From the NCBI RefSeq assembly GCF_900184795.1, contig NZ_FXXN01000023.1, positions 293,072 through 357,071 of the forward strand: a DNA stretch of 64,000 bases. The letters are read 5' to 3'. Both the position numbers and the translations under genes were made by a program. A model generated the notes under the pieces. That model did no database searches, was not told the DNA's origin, and saw nothing but the letters and a program-made list of their open reading frames with translations. Below are positions 43,653 to 53,210 of the stretch, one piece after another (position 1 is the first letter of the stretch; each line of letters begins with the position of its first letter). Source of the stretch: Magnetospirillum sp. 15-1. Its GTDB lineage: Bacteria > Pseudomonadota > Alphaproteobacteria > Rhodospirillales > Magnetospirillaceae.

Positions 43653-44408
43653 CTATTCCTTCTCGTACTTGGCCTTGAAGTGGGACAGCAGGGGATAGAG
43701 CCCGGCGCAGATGGCGATGATCAGGCCGTAACCGCCTTCCCTGTAGCCGCCGCGCCGGACATAGCATTTGAAGAAGCGGCTGAACAGCCGGCGGATGTTG
43801 GACGCGGTGGAGCCCCAGGTCTCGCCCCGGTCACGCAGGTCGCGGGCCTTGGCGGTGGAATAGGAATCCAGCCGGCGGATCATGTCCGAGATGTTCTTGT
43901 CCACGTAATGGTTCAGCCGGTTGGCCAGCATGGGGCCTTTCCTGCCCTGCCAGACCAGCGAGGGATGAACGCGGTCGCGGCCCCAGGTCTTGGCGGACTT
44001 CCTGAACAGGCCGGGATAGGCGGCCTTGCCGTAGCTGGCGCCCCAGCCGTGCCGGACCAGCCGGTCGCCGATGTAATTGTCCACCGGGATCTCGTGCCAG
44101 TCGAAGGGCGTGGCGGCGATGACCCGGCGGATTTCCTCGGCCAAAGCCGGCGGCACGTGTTCGTCGGCATCCACCTCCAGCACCCAGTCGGTGTCGCAGG
44201 CGGCGATGCCGGTATTGCGGCGGTCGCCCTCCAGGTCCCAGCGCCCCTCGACGATGTGTGCCCCGAAGGCGAGCGCGATGTCCTTGGTGCCGTCGGTGCA
44301 CTTGTCCAGCACCACCACCACCTTATCGGCGAAGCGCAGCTTGTCCAGACAGGCGGGCAGCCGCTTTTCCTCGTTACAGACCACGACCAGGGCCGTCAGC
44401 GTATTCAT
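43653..44408 (-). CDS. glycosyltransferase family 2 (WaaE/KdtX-like)
   Basis: 251 residues from ATG 44408, overlapping the upstream stop (ATGA). N-terminal GT-A motif LTALVVVCNEEKRLPACL, then GDRRNTGIAACDTDWVLEVDADEHVPP with the metal-binding D-x-D. The later DRVHPSLVWQG is typical of the LPS core beta-glucosyltransferase WaaE group. A C-terminal amphipathic or membrane-associated stretch (GLIIAICAGLYPLLSHF) is present. It probably adds a glucose-type residue to core or O-antigen sugars. Confidence 0.85.
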   Translation of the reverse strand: MNTLTALVVVCNEEKRLPACLDKLRFADKVVVVLDKCTDGTKDIALAFGAHIVEGRWDLEGDRRNTGIAACDTDWVLEVDADEHVPPALAEEIRRVIAATPFDWHEIPVDNYIGDRLVRHGWGASYGKAAYPGLFRKSAKTWGRDRVHPSLVWQGRKGPMLANRLNHYVDKNISDMIRRLDSYSTAKARDLRDRGETWGSTASNIRRLFSRFFKCYVRRGGYREGGYGLIIAICAGLYPLLSHFKAKYEKE

Positions 44409-45556
44409 GATCCCACCCCCCGGAACCGGGGCAGCAGGCGCTTGCGGGCATGGGCTTGCGCCGTGCGGTAGACCTCCAGCGTCTGGCTCATGCGGTTGTC
44501 GAAGCGCATGTCCTTCTCGGCCATGGAACGGGCGGCGGCGGCCATGCGGGCGGTGGCCTCATGGTCGGTCATCACCAGGGCCATGGCATCGGCCAGCCGG
44601 GTCGGGTCGGCGGGCGGCACCAACAGGCCGGTCTGATGATCCAGCACGATCTCGGGCACGCCGCCCACATTGCTGGCCACCACCGGCTTGCCCACCGCGA
44701 AGGCCTGGACGGCGACGCGGGGCTGGGCCTCGGTCAGCGAGGGAATCACCACCGCGTCGCCCATCTGCATCAGTTCCGATACGTCGTCGCGGTAGCCGGT
44801 GAACCTGACCTGACCGGTCAGTCGGGATTGGCTCAACTGCGCGTGCAGGCCGCGCTCGTAATCGGCGCATTCGGCGGTGGCCGAGCCGACGACAGTCAGC
44901 GTGGGCGTCAGACCCTTGTCCCGCAGCAGGGCCAGGGCGGCCAGCAGATGGTCCTGGCCCTTGTCGGGACGGATCATGCCGACGCAGACCCAGGCGAAGG
45001 CATCGGCGGGAATGCTCAACTCCGCGCGTAGTTTGGCGCGGGTGGCGACCGGATCGGGCAGGTCGAAGAAGCGCTCGTCCGCCCAGCCGCCGATGGACAC
45101 CGAGCGTCCGGCATCGGCCAGCCCGACGCCCAGCAATTGCTGCCGCGTGCATTCGGCCACGGTGATGATGTGGTCGGCGCCCAGCCGCCATTGCGCCCGG
45201 CGGATCATGCCGCCCTTCAGCGGCTGGTTGACGTGGCGCGAGCGCACCACCGCCACCAGATCGAGGCAGGCAGCGGCGGCCTTGGCGTCGCGGGTGACGT
45301 GGGTATCCACCACCTCGACCCGCTTTTCGATCAGCAGCCTGCGGAGGCTTCGCACCGTGGCCGGCTTCCACGGGCGGTCGAAGTCGAAATCCACCACCGG
45401 CAGGCCGGCGGCGGCGGCGCGCCTGTATGATTCGCCATCCGATGGCGAGGCCAGCCAGACGTCGTGGCCGTGGGCCTTCAGCCAGCGCACCTGCTCGATG
45501 GTGCGATGCTCCATGCCGCCCCAATTGCGTCCCGGAATGGTGTGGAGAATGCGCAA
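44405..45556 (-). CDS. glycosyltransferase family 4
   Basis: 383 residues. N-terminal MRILHTIPGRNWGGMEHRTIEQV with the acceptor glycine loop; donor half begins WVCVGMIRPDKGQDHLLAAL and ends with VIPSLTEAQPRVAVQAFAVGKPVVASNVGG. The second Glu of the usual E-x7-E motif is replaced (EAQPRVAVQA), as in some family members. It overlaps the GT2 gene and follows the deacetylase by 13 bases. Sugar specificity is unknown. Confidence 0.86.
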   Translation of the reverse strand: MRILHTIPGRNWGGMEHRTIEQVRWLKAHGHDVWLASPSDGESYRRAAAAGLPVVDFDFDRPWKPATVRSLRRLLIEKRVEVVDTHVTRDAKAAAACLDLVAVVRSRHVNQPLKGGMIRRAQWRLGADHIITVAECTRQQLLGVGLADAGRSVSIGGWADERFFDLPDPVATRAKLRAELSIPADAFAWVCVGMIRPDKGQDHLLAALALLRDKGLTPTLTVVGSATAECADYERGLHAQLSQSRLTGQVRFTGYRDDVSELMQMGDAVVIPSLTEAQPRVAVQAFAVGKPVVASNVGGVPEIVLDHQTGLLVPPADPTRLADAMALVMTDHEATARMAAAARSMAEKDMRFDNRMSQTLEVYRTAQAHARKRLLPRFRGVGS

Positions 45557-45569
45557 GGAAATCCCTCTC

Positions 45570-46301
45570 TCAGACCAGGATGAAGCGCCGCCACCACGCC
45601 TGGGGCGGCGGCGGCGGCAGGGTGACGCAGCCTAGGCGGCGGGCGGCGAGGCCCTCCAGCAGCAGGCGCAGCATGGTGATGGTGACGGCGGGTTTGAACT
45701 CGGCGCCCGGCCGCTCGTTGATGGGCTGGTCGTGCATCAGGAGGATGCCACCCGGAAGGCGCGGATCGGCCAGCAGGCGCTCCACATCCTTGCGGCACTC
45801 GGTCTCCACGTCCTCTGGTCCGGAGCAGCGGGTGGCGGTCATGTGGTCCTCGGTGCTGGGACCCCAATGGACCAGGGCGCAGCCGGGGCGCCATCGGGCC
45901 AGCGCCCGGTGGATGCGGGCCGAGCGCCGCCCGCCGTTATAGGGCAGGCGGACCAGATAGGGTTCCGGCGTCGGGCGGTGGACGGCCAGCAGCGCCTCGC
46001 AGCGCTCCATGTCGTCCAGCAGACGGGTGGTGGGCTCGCGGTCGAGGCGCACATGGTCCCAGCCATGGGCATAGACGGCGTGGCCGCGCCTCACCGTCTC
46101 GGCGATCAGGTCGCCGGCCGATACGGCGCGGCAGCCGCTCATGAAGAAGGTGGCCTTGGCCCCGAAGCGGTCCAGCAGGTCGAGCAGGGCGGGCGTGGTG
46201 TCGGGCATGGGGGCGTCGTCGATGGTGATCGCCACGACCGACGGATCGGCCAGTTGCCGCACCATGGGCCGCCAAGCTCCCAGTGACCAGGAAATCCGCA
46301 A
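45570..46301 (-). CDS. polysaccharide deacetylase (NodB domain)
   Basis: 243 residues if TTG 46301 is the start (GGAAAG just upstream); ATG 46265 is an alternative. NodB motifs: first Asp pair in AITIDDAPMPDTTPALLDLL, the metal His pair in AHGWDHVRLD, then VRLPYNGGRR and the late GGILLMHDQP. Zn-dependent enzymes of this family remove N- or O-acetyl groups from polysaccharides. No signal peptide is visible, so it may act in the cytoplasm on a lipid-linked or nucleotide intermediate. It lies within the glycosyltransferase run. Confidence 0.85.
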   Translation of the reverse strand: MRISWSLGAWRPMVRQLADPSVVAITIDDAPMPDTTPALLDLLDRFGAKATFFMSGCRAVSAGDLIAETVRRGHAVYAHGWDHVRLDREPTTRLLDDMERCEALLAVHRPTPEPYLVRLPYNGGRRSARIHRALARWRPGCALVHWGPSTEDHMTATRCSGPEDVETECRKDVERLLADPRLPGGILLMHDQPINERPGAEFKPAVTITMLRLLLEGLAARRLGCVTLPPPPPQAWWRRFILV

Positions 46302-46336
46302 TCGCTTTCCACCCGTTTGTTGTGGCTTGGGAAGTA

Positions 46337-47017
46337 TCAGGAATCGGCCTTTTCGAACAGCCCGATGATGGTGGCGTCCCAGATGTCGGGGCCATAGGCC
46401 AGGCAGCGGTCCAGCACGAAGTGCAGCGCCGCCTGGGTGAGGCGGCGCAGGCCGGTTCCCCGTGTGCCGCCGATCACCTCGCGGCAGGCGAAGCCGGTGG
46501 CGGCCGCCAGTTCCTCCATGCGTCCCCTGGTAATGGGGGTGACGTGGTCGAAGGTGTCGAACTGCATCTTCAGGCCCCAGGGCGAGGCGCAATTGGGCGA
46601 GCGCATCACCACCTTGCCGCCGGGCCTCAGGACCCGGGCCAGGGATCGCATCAGCTCGGTCAAGGCTGCTTCGGGCAGGTGCTCGGCCACGTCGAACAGG
46701 GCGATGCGGTCGAAGCGCGGCCCGTCCAGGCCGGCCAGATAATCGCGGCCGTCCACCAGCCGGATGTCGAAGCCCACCAGGTCGTCCAGCACCGGCGCAA
46801 GGCCGGTGTCGCTGTCCAGGCCGACCACGTCGGTGAAGCCGCGTTTTTTGAGATAGCGCAGGAAAATGCCGGTGCCGCAGCCGATTTCCAGCACGCTCAT
46901 GGCGGGCGTGGCGCCGGACAGGTGCAGGAATTCGCGGTCGAACTGGGCGAGATGCTTCTTCTTGATCCGTGGCCGCTCGGTGCGGGCGGCGGAATAGACA
47001 TCGATCGCCTTGGTCAC
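46337..47017 (-). CDS. class I SAM-dependent methyltransferase
   Basis: 226 residues from GTG 47017, which overlaps the stop of the DUF2478 fusion gene (GTGA). SAM motif [20 protein letters not shown] near residue 45, acidic loop VVGLDSD, motif [15 protein letters not shown] and post-motif [15 protein letters not shown]. This is a Methyltransf_11/23 type enzyme acting on small molecules or lipids. The substrate is unknown. Coupling to a metal-associated fusion gene upstream is curious because the downstream genes are for polysaccharide. Confidence 0.85.
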   Translation of the reverse strand: MTKAIDVYSAARTERPRIKKKHLAQFDREFLHLSGATPAMSVLEIGCGTGIFLRYLKKRGFTDVVGLDSDTGLAPVLDDLVGFDIRLVDGRDYLAGLDGPRFDRIALFDVAEHLPEAALTELMRSLARVLRPGGKVVMRSPNCASPWGLKMQFDTFDHVTPITRGRMEELAAATGFACREVIGGTRGTGLRRLTQAALHFVLDRCLAYGPDIWDATIIGLFEKADS

Positions 47018-48243
47018 GGGGCGGCCTTTCGCAGGGAGGCCTGGCGGCAATGGCGTTTGAGGTCCTTGGCGCCGCCGCCCTCGGCCACGACGCGGGCCAG
47101 TCCGTCCGGGTCCTGGGCGATCAGGCCGGAACTGACCTCGATTCCATAGGTGAACAGGCGGTCGGTCAGCGGCGCTCCCGGTCCCACCAGGGCCACCCGG
47201 GCGAAGCGGGCCAGACGCAGCAGGCCGGGAGCCGAGCGGTTGGCCAGCGTCGAGGCGGTGATGATCGCGGCTTCCGCGGCGGGCAGCAGCCACTCGGCGG
47301 CCTGTTCCGGGTACTGGCCGGCGGCCGGCTTGCGGTCGATGACCTTGGCGCCGGGCAGGCGGTCGTGAATGCCGGGAAAGGCGCCGACCACCACGGTGCC
47401 GCCACCCTTGGCCCCAAAGCTTTCCAGGCCGTTGCCGCCGGGAAGCTGGAGGTCAAAGCGGTTGTAATGGGCGTTGCAGGCGGCCATGCCCAGCGCCTGA
47501 TCGAAGGGATCGGTGGAATGGACCAGTCGGGCCAGGGCCTTGAGCCCGGCCTGGGCTCGCTTGCCGGCGTTGGACGCGGCGGCGCAGCCCGGCGTGCCGC
47601 GTTCCGGCGTCTGGGCGAGGCCGATGCCGGCGGCGGTCTCCACCATGGTCCAGTTGAGCCCGACCACCACCCGCGTGACGGCGGTGTCCTCGACCCCGTT
47701 GGCGAGATCGGCGTAAAGCCGTCCCGGCCCCCACCAGCGCCACAGCGCCGCCAGACTGGGGGCGATCAGCTCGGTCTGGCCGCCGGTGAACGCGGTCCAT
47801 TCCTCGATCAGCACGCCGGGCACCGCGGTCAGCACCGGCACGCCCTCGGCCACGGCCGACAGCATGTCACCGGCCAGTCCCTCGCCCTCCATCTCGGATT
47901 TGGAGAACTTGTTGATGAACAGCAGCTCGGCGCGGGTCTCGATGGCGCGGCGCACGGCGCCCGACGCCTCGGCCAGGGCCTGGGAATCCAGGATGCAGGC
48001 CTTGGACGCCTTGCCCAGGCTTTGGCCGATGGACAGCTTCCGCCCCGTGTCGATCTCGGTCACCGTCATGTCGGTCTTGCGCCCCGTCTCGTCGCGCAGC
48101 GTGTCCTGCAGCAGCCCGCCCAGGCGGAAGCCGCGCGCCGCCAGTTGGGCGGCGAATTGGGCCAGCAAGGCCTCGGGCGGCTTACCCGGCGGATAGATGA
48201 CCGCGCCGATGGCGGGTTGGCTGGGTTGCGTGCCGGGGATCAT
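47014..48243 (-). CDS. DUF2478 - DUF4213/DUF364 fusion protein
   Basis: 409 residues from ATG 48243, chosen for AGGAG seven bases upstream. The first part (about residues 10-160; [45 protein letters not shown]) matches DUF2478, a nucleotide-binding-like domain often beside molybdate genes. The rest (about 175-405) matches DUF4213 plus DUF364, called a putative heavy-metal-chelation Rossmann domain: [37 protein letters not shown] and [11 protein letters not shown]. It is divergent from moaA, which suggests a part in molybdenum handling. The role is inference; both families lack a proven activity. Confidence 0.75.
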   Translation of the reverse strand: MIPGTQPSQPAIGAVIYPPGKPPEALLAQFAAQLAARGFRLGGLLQDTLRDETGRKTDMTVTEIDTGRKLSIGQSLGKASKACILDSQALAEASGAVRRAIETRAELLFINKFSKSEMEGEGLAGDMLSAVAEGVPVLTAVPGVLIEEWTAFTGGQTELIAPSLAALWRWWGPGRLYADLANGVEDTAVTRVVVGLNWTMVETAAGIGLAQTPERGTPGCAAASNAGKRAQAGLKALARLVHSTDPFDQALGMAACNAHYNRFDLQLPGGNGLESFGAKGGGTVVVGAFPGIHDRLPGAKVIDRKPAAGQYPEQAAEWLLPAAEAAIITASTLANRSAPGLLRLARFARVALVGPGAPLTDRLFTYGIEVSSGLIAQDPDGLARVVAEGGGAKDLKRHCRQASLRKAAP

Positions 48244-48277
48244 GGGGAGGCTCCTGTTTTTTGTACCTTTTGCCGGC

Positions 48278-48297
48278 GTCTTGACCAACGCCAAGAC
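48278..48297. promoter_or_regulatory. dyad in the moaA / DUF2478-fusion divergent gap
   Basis: GTCTTG-N8-CAAGAC at 48278-48297 forms an inverted repeat, with a second nested pair GGCGT/ACGCC. An ATATATAT run lies at about 48319-48326. The gap between the two starts is 123 bases. These could be sites for a metal- or redox-responsive regulator, but no known consensus is matched with confidence. Confidence 0.3.
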
Positions 48298-48366
48298 TCG
48301 TTTTTGACCGGTGCAGCATATATATCATTACAACAAGCCCCCGCCGAGGGGCATGGAGGATGCGTC

Positions 48367-49362
48367 ATGATCGATCCGTTTGGACGCAAGGTCAGCTATC
48401 TGCGGGTGTCGGTGACGGACCGCTGCGATCTGCGCTGCGTCTACTGCATGGCCGAGGACATGCATTTCCTGCCCAAGGCCGACATCCTGTCGCTGGAGGA
48501 GCTGGAGCGGCTGTGCGGCGCCTTCGTGCGCTCCGGCGTGCGCAAGCTGCGCCTCACCGGCGGCGAGCCCCTGGTCCGGCGCAACATCATGAGCCTGATC
48601 ACCAATCTGGGCCGGCTGGTCAAGTCCGGCGAGCTGGACGAGCTGACGCTGACCACCAACGCCACCCAGCTGGCCAAGCACGCCGACGGCCTGGCGGCGG
48701 CCGGGGTCCGGCGGCTCAACGTCTCGCTGGACAGCCTGGACCCGGTCAAGTTCGAGGCCATCACCCGCTGGGGCAAGCTGGATCAGGTCTTGGAAGGCAT
48801 CATGGCGGCCAAGGCGGCCGGGCTGGCGGTCAAGATCAACACCGTGGCGCTGAAGGACGGCGACGGGGGCAACGAGGACGAGCACGAGCATCTGGTGGAA
48901 TGGTGCGGCAAGCACGGCTTCGACATCACCTTCATCGAAACCATGCCCATGGGCGACATCCATTCCGACCGCACCGAGCAGTACCTGCCGCTGTCCCTGG
49001 TGCGTAAGCGCCTGGAGCACCGTTTCACGCTTTCCGACATCGACTACCGCACCGGCGGCCCGGCCCGCTATGTGCGGGTGGCCGAGACCGGCGGGCGCAT
49101 CGGCTTCATCACCCCCATGACCCATAATTTCTGCGAAAGCTGCAACCGGGTGCGGGTGACCTGCACCGGCACGCTGTATATGTGTCTGGGCCAGGAGGAC
49201 GCCGCCGATCTGCGCACCCCCTTGCGGGCCAGCGAGGGCGACCAGTTGCTGGAAGCGGCCATCACCGAGGCCATCGCCAGGAAGCCCAAGGGCCACGATT
49301 TCATCATCGATCGCGACGCCAAGCCCGCCGTGGGCCGCCACATGAGCGTCACCGGCGGCTGA
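48367..49362 (+). CDS. moaA: GTP 3',8-cyclase (molybdenum cofactor synthesis)
   Basis: 331 residues from ATG 48367 with GGAGG eight bases upstream. Radical-SAM motif [10 protein letters not shown] (C-x3-C-x2-C) near residue 20, the GGEP segment [12 protein letters not shown], and the second cluster site [21 protein letters not shown]. The chain ends in Gly-Gly, needed for MoaA activity. It converts GTP to the cyclase intermediate of cyclic pyranopterin. Molybdenum cofactor is needed by the formate dehydrogenase about 10 kb away. Its last 14 bases overlap the convergent SGNH gene. Confidence 0.95.
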   Translation: MIDPFGRKVSYLRVSVTDRCDLRCVYCMAEDMHFLPKADILSLEELERLCGAFVRSGVRKLRLTGGEPLVRRNIMSLITNLGRLVKSGELDELTLTTNATQLAKHADGLAAAGVRRLNVSLDSLDPVKFEAITRWGKLDQVLEGIMAAKAAGLAVKINTVALKDGDGGNEDEHEHLVEWCGKHGFDITFIETMPMGDIHSDRTEQYLPLSLVRKRLEHRFTLSDIDYRTGGPARYVRVAETGGRIGFITPMTHNFCESCNRVRVTCTGTLYMCLGQEDAADLRTPLRASEGDQLLEAAITEAIARKPKGHDFIIDRDAKPAVGRHMSVTGG

Positions 49363-50548
49363 TGCCGGTCCGTTCGGCCAGGGCGCGGACTTGGGCCACC
49401 TCGTCCGCGTGGGTTTCGACGTAGCGGGCACGCTCGTCCCGGATGCGGCCGATCACCGTTTCCACGGTGTCCGGGGAGAGGCGGGTGCCGAACGAGTCGT
49501 CGCCCTTGCCCGCGATCATCCGCTCGAGGATCAGGTCGCCCGCCGCCTTGGTGAAATGCGAGCCGTCCCAGTACCAGCGCATGCGGTTATCGGGCGAGTG
49601 GGGGATGTCCTCGGTGGTAATGGGGTTGGCGCCGCTGAAATCCCATAGTTCCACCGGCTTGCGCCGGTTGACGTTGGCCATCTCGACGGTAAGGGCCAGA
49701 TCGCGTTTCCACTGCTCCCAGGCCGGCATCAGCCCGGCGGCGGCCTTGGCCTCCAGCACCTTGGCGTGGGCGGGGGTGACGAACAGCATCACCCGGGTCT
49801 TGCCGTTATCGAAGGCGGAAAGCAGGCGGTTCAAATCCTCCATGCGCTCGGGAGCGTAGTGGAAGCCGGCATAGGTCTTGCCCGACGTGGTTGGAGCCAG
49901 TTGGGCGCGCAGCACGCCGTCCATCTCGGCCCGGTGATCGAAGGTCTTCTTGCGCGCCCCGATGTCGTAGGTGCCGTCCTTGGCGAAGGACTGGCGCAGG
50001 TGGCGCACCGAGCTGAACAGTACCCAGCCGGAATCGTCGAAGGCCTGCAAGGACAGCAGCCGGCGGGCATAGACCGGCCAGGGCGAGGCCCCGGCGAAGC
50101 CCGAGCGGTTGAAATCGCCGCTGGTCCACACCTGCTCGCCGAACATCAGCAGGTCGAGGCCCACCACCACCAGTTCCGGGGATTGGTGGCGGGCGGCGTA
50201 CTCCGCCGCGCGGGCCAGCTCGGCGATATTGGTGTCGGACAGCGAGGCGTTGAAGGCGAACGCGCCGCCCAGGGCGGGCGATTGCGGGTCGAGGCCCATC
50301 TCGCCGCGCGAGGTGCCGTAGAGCAGCGCGTCGAACCTGGTATGGCCCAGGATCAGCGCCTTGTTGACCCGGCCGCCGTCGCGCCGCAGCGTCTTCTGGT
50401 CGTTGAGGCCCTTGATGTCGCCCCAGCGGAAGCTGGCATAGGGGTCGACGGCGAAGTTGAACAGGGCGCCGAGCGCCAGCAGCGCCATCACCCCGCCCGC
50501 CAGGGTGAGGAGGAAACGCCGGTTGCTGATGGCTGCGGGCTGGCTCAT
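49349..50548 (-). CDS. SGNH-like protein (AlgJ/AlgX-type partner of MBOAT)
   Basis: 399 residues. One N-terminal membrane anchor ([19 protein letters not shown]), then a periplasmic domain. [17 protein letters not shown] carries the Ser in a GTSR-type block and [19 protein letters not shown] carries the Asp-His pair of SGNH enzymes. The gene starts one base after the MBOAT stop. In alginate-type systems such proteins accept the acetyl group from the MBOAT protein and pass it to the polymer. The distant C-terminal region is unfamiliar. Confidence 0.78.
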   Translation of the reverse strand: MSQPAAISNRRFLLTLAGGVMALLALGALFNFAVDPYASFRWGDIKGLNDQKTLRRDGGRVNKALILGHTRFDALLYGTSRGEMGLDPQSPALGGAFAFNASLSDTNIAELARAAEYAARHQSPELVVVGLDLLMFGEQVWTSGDFNRSGFAGASPWPVYARRLLSLQAFDDSGWVLFSSVRHLRQSFAKDGTYDIGARKKTFDHRAEMDGVLRAQLAPTTSGKTYAGFHYAPERMEDLNRLLSAFDNGKTRVMLFVTPAHAKVLEAKAAAGLMPAWEQWKRDLALTVEMANVNRRKPVELWDFSGANPITTEDIPHSPDNRMRWYWDGSHFTKAAGDLILERMIAGKGDDSFGTRLSPDTVETVIGRIRDERARYVETHADEVAQVRALAERTGISRR

Positions 50549-50549
50549 G

Positions 50550-52001
50550 TCAGAACTGGTAGTAAAGGAATTCGCTGGTCCGCCACAGGGTCATGACGGA
50601 ACAGGCCAGCAGGACGGCCAGGGCCCAGGCCCAGCCGCTGGTGGGGCGCCAGATCAGGCGCTCCGGGCGCTCCACCGGGGCGAGGCCCGGCTCGGTGGCG
50701 GCCATGATCTGCTGGCTGTTGGGGGCCAGGGCGCACACCGCCAGCAGGGCCAGCGACAGGACCAGCCCGTCCCAGGCCACCTTGACCTCGCCGCCGGTCA
50801 GACCGCTCAGGCCCGCCATGCCCTTCAGCACGATCAGCGCGGTGGCGAAATCGGGGGCGCGGAAGAACACCCAGGCGACGACCACCAGCCCCTGGGTCAG
50901 CAGCCAGCCGGCGACGATCTCCCGCCGGCCCGGCTCGGCGGGGCGCAGCGCCCGCCACGCGTGGTTGCCCACCAGCATGGCGCCGTGCAGGCAGCCCCAG
51001 GCCATGAAGGTCCAGGCGGCGCCGTGCCACAGCCCGCCCAGCGCCATGACGATCATCAGGTTGGCGTGGCGCCGCAGCGGGCCGCAACGCCCGCCGCCCA
51101 GGGGGAAATAGAGGTAGTCGCGCAGGAAGCGCGACAGGGTCATGTGCCAGCGCCGCCAGAACTCGATGATGCTGGTGGCCTTGTAGGGCGAGTTGAAGTT
51201 GACCGGCAGGTCGATGCCGAACAGGCGGGCCAGACCCACCGCCATGTCGGAATAGCCCGAGAAGTCGAAATAGATCTGCACCGTATAGGCCAGGGCCGAG
51301 GTCCAGGCGGCCAGCAGGTTCAATTCCTGGCCGGACGCCGCGGCGCCGAAACCCGGCGCTACGTAAGACGCCACCCAATCGGCGATCACCGCTTTCTTGA
51401 ACAGGCCGATGGCGAACAGCGACAGGCCGGCGACCAGATTCTCCCCCGTGGCGCATTGCCGCCGGGGCTGGCGGAACTGCGGCATCATCTCCTTGTGGTG
51501 GATGATGGGCCCGGCGATCAGGTGGGGAAAGAAGGTGACGAACAGGGTGTAGCTGAGCACGTCGCCGTCCTGGGCCAGCTTGCGCCGCACGTCCACCAGA
51601 TAGGCGATCTGGGTGAAGGTGAAGAACGACACGCCCAAGGGCAGGTCCAGCCCCTTGGCCTCGATCATCAGGCCCAGCAGTGGCGCCACCTGCTCGGCGA
51701 AGAAGCGCTCGTACTTGAAGATGCCGAGAAAGGCCAGATTGGCGGTCACGCCAAGGGCCAGCACGGCACCGCCCCATGGCGTCCCGCGGGTCCGGGCGAT
51801 GGCCTGCCCGAACAGGAAGTTGGCCACGATGGAAACGGCCAGCGGCCAGGCATAGGCCGGGTTCCACCAGGCGTAGAAGACGATGGAGGCCAGCGTCAGG
51901 AACGCCATGGCCGGGCGCCACCCCATCCGCCGGGCACCCAGGAACCCGGCCAGGGCCAGGGGCAGGAAACCGAACAGGAAGGGTGCCGAATTGAACAGCA
52001 T
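50550..52001 (-). CDS. algI: MBOAT-family O-acyltransferase (AlgI-like)
   Basis: 483 residues, typical for AlgI/PatA. Many membrane helices. AlgI motifs: FLGFLPLALAGF-like start, IFKYERFFAEQV, ISFFTFTQIAYLVD-type segment and WRRWHMTLSRFLRDYLYFPLGG; the essential His is in GGLWHGAAWTFMAWG. It moves an acyl group, usually acetyl, across the membrane for polymer O-acetylation. With the SGNH partner immediately downstream it makes a two-gene acetylation unit; the target polymer is probably made by the nearby locus. Confidence 0.92.
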   Translation of the reverse strand: MLFNSAPFLFGFLPLALAGFLGARRMGWRPAMAFLTLASIVFYAWWNPAYAWPLAVSIVANFLFGQAIARTRGTPWGGAVLALGVTANLAFLGIFKYERFFAEQVAPLLGLMIEAKGLDLPLGVSFFTFTQIAYLVDVRRKLAQDGDVLSYTLFVTFFPHLIAGPIIHHKEMMPQFRQPRRQCATGENLVAGLSLFAIGLFKKAVIADWVASYVAPGFGAAASGQELNLLAAWTSALAYTVQIYFDFSGYSDMAVGLARLFGIDLPVNFNSPYKATSIIEFWRRWHMTLSRFLRDYLYFPLGGGRCGPLRRHANLMIVMALGGLWHGAAWTFMAWGCLHGAMLVGNHAWRALRPAEPGRREIVAGWLLTQGLVVVAWVFFRAPDFATALIVLKGMAGLSGLTGGEVKVAWDGLVLSLALLAVCALAPNSQQIMAATEPGLAPVERPERLIWRPTSGWAWALAVLLACSVMTLWRTSEFLYYQF

Positions 52002-52442
52002 CAGGCAGGGGCGCCGGAGGCCCGTCCGGCGATGAAGGCGCTGGCGAGGGAGGCGGGGCGGTTCTGTTCGGCCTTTTGTCGCCAGGCTCCGCGATGAGCC
52101 GGAATCCGCGCGCCCATGGGACCTCGGAATTGGGATTGACCTTTATGCCGCCATCGCGGCAAATCGACTGGCGGAAAAACCGCACGGTTTGGATAGCAAA
52201 TTCCCTCTTCCCACGCAACCCGACCGTCCTGGCATGGAGCGCTGTGCAGAAGTGATCGTCGACAGCATCGAGAGCCTCGTCAAAGCCAAGCATCGCCGCG
52301 ATCTGGACGTGGTCGAGGTGCGGACGGCGCGCTTCAGGTGCCCGGGACCTGATCCGGCGCCCCTTGCGGGCTCTGTCGGCCTGGGGGCGGTATGTGGGCA
52401 AGCGTATGCAAGAGGAACGGTGATGCCGGGTCCGAGGCCGTC
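52002..52442. other. 441-base region with no recognised gene
   Basis: Between the AlgI-like start and NAD kinase. A frame at 52189-52446 (plus) contains AEVIVDSIESLVKAKHRRDL, but it matches no family known to me and overlaps the NAD kinase start. On the minus strand the long open frame is the extension of the MBOAT shadow. Promoters for both genes should lie here; no convincing hexamers were found. Confidence 0.4.
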
Positions 52443-53210
52443 ATGATTTTTTCCTCCATCGCCTTCGTCGCCGCCGAGACCGAGGCCGCCAAGGCGGCGC
52501 TGTCGCGGCTGGAAAGCCGCTACCCGCACGTGCCGCCCGAGGAGGCGGACCTGATCATCGCCCTGGGCGGCGACGGCTTCATGCTGGAGATGCTGCATCG
52601 CTTCGTGGCGCGCCGGGTGCCCATCTACGGCATGAACCGGGGCAGCGTCGGTTTCCTGATGAATGTGTTTCGCGAGCATGGGCTGATCGAGCGGCTGTCC
52701 AAGGCGGAACAGGTGGTCCTGCACCCCCTGCGCATGCGGGCGCGCACCGCCTCGGGCGAGGAGATCGAGGCGCTGGCCATCAACGAGGTATCGCTGCTGC
52801 GCGAAACCCGTCAGGCGGCCAAGCTGCGCATCCGCATAGACGGCAAGATCCGCATGGAAGAGCTGATCTGCGACGGCATCTTGCTGTCCACCCCGGCCGG
52901 CAGCACCGCCTACAACCTGTCGGCCCACGGGCCGATCATCCCGCTGGGGGCCGGCATCGCGGCGCTGACCCCCATTTCCGCCTTCCGGCCCCGGCGCTGG
53001 CGCGGTGCCCTGCTGCCCCACACCGCCAAGGTGGTGTTCGAGATTCTGGAGGGCGGCAAGCGCCCGGTCAGCGCCGTGGCCGATTCCACCGAGGCCCGCG
53101 ACGTGGTCGAGGTGGAAGTGCGCGAGGACCGTTCCTGCGACCTGGTCCTGCTGTTCGATCCCGAGCACAATCTGGAGGAGCGCATCATCACCGAGCAGTT
53201 CCTGCCGTGA
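52443..53210 (+). CDS. nadK: NAD kinase
   Basis: 255 residues from ATG 52443 ([20 protein letters not shown]). The kinase motif is [14 protein letters not shown], then the [10 protein letters not shown] segment and the signature [19 protein letters not shown] near residue 160. It phosphorylates NAD to NADP in the cytoplasm. The slightly short length is normal for alphaproteobacterial NadK. The AbrB-type gene starts within its stop codon (TGATG). Confidence 0.94.
   Translation: MIFSSIAFVAAETEAAKAALSRLESRYPHVPPEEADLIIALGGDGFMLEMLHRFVARRVPIYGMNRGSVGFLMNVFREHGLIERLSKAEQVVLHPLRMRARTASGEEIEALAINEVSLLRETRQAAKLRIRIDGKIRMEELICDGILLSTPAGSTAYNLSAHGPIIPLGAGIAALTPISAFRPRRWRGALLPHTAKVVFEILEGGKRPVSAVADSTEARDVVEVEVREDRSCDLVLLFDPEHNLEERIITEQFLP

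Noticed and set aside
52189-52446. 85-codon frame upstream of nadK
   Set aside because: No family recognised, no ribosome site, and it runs into the nadK start; may be chance.
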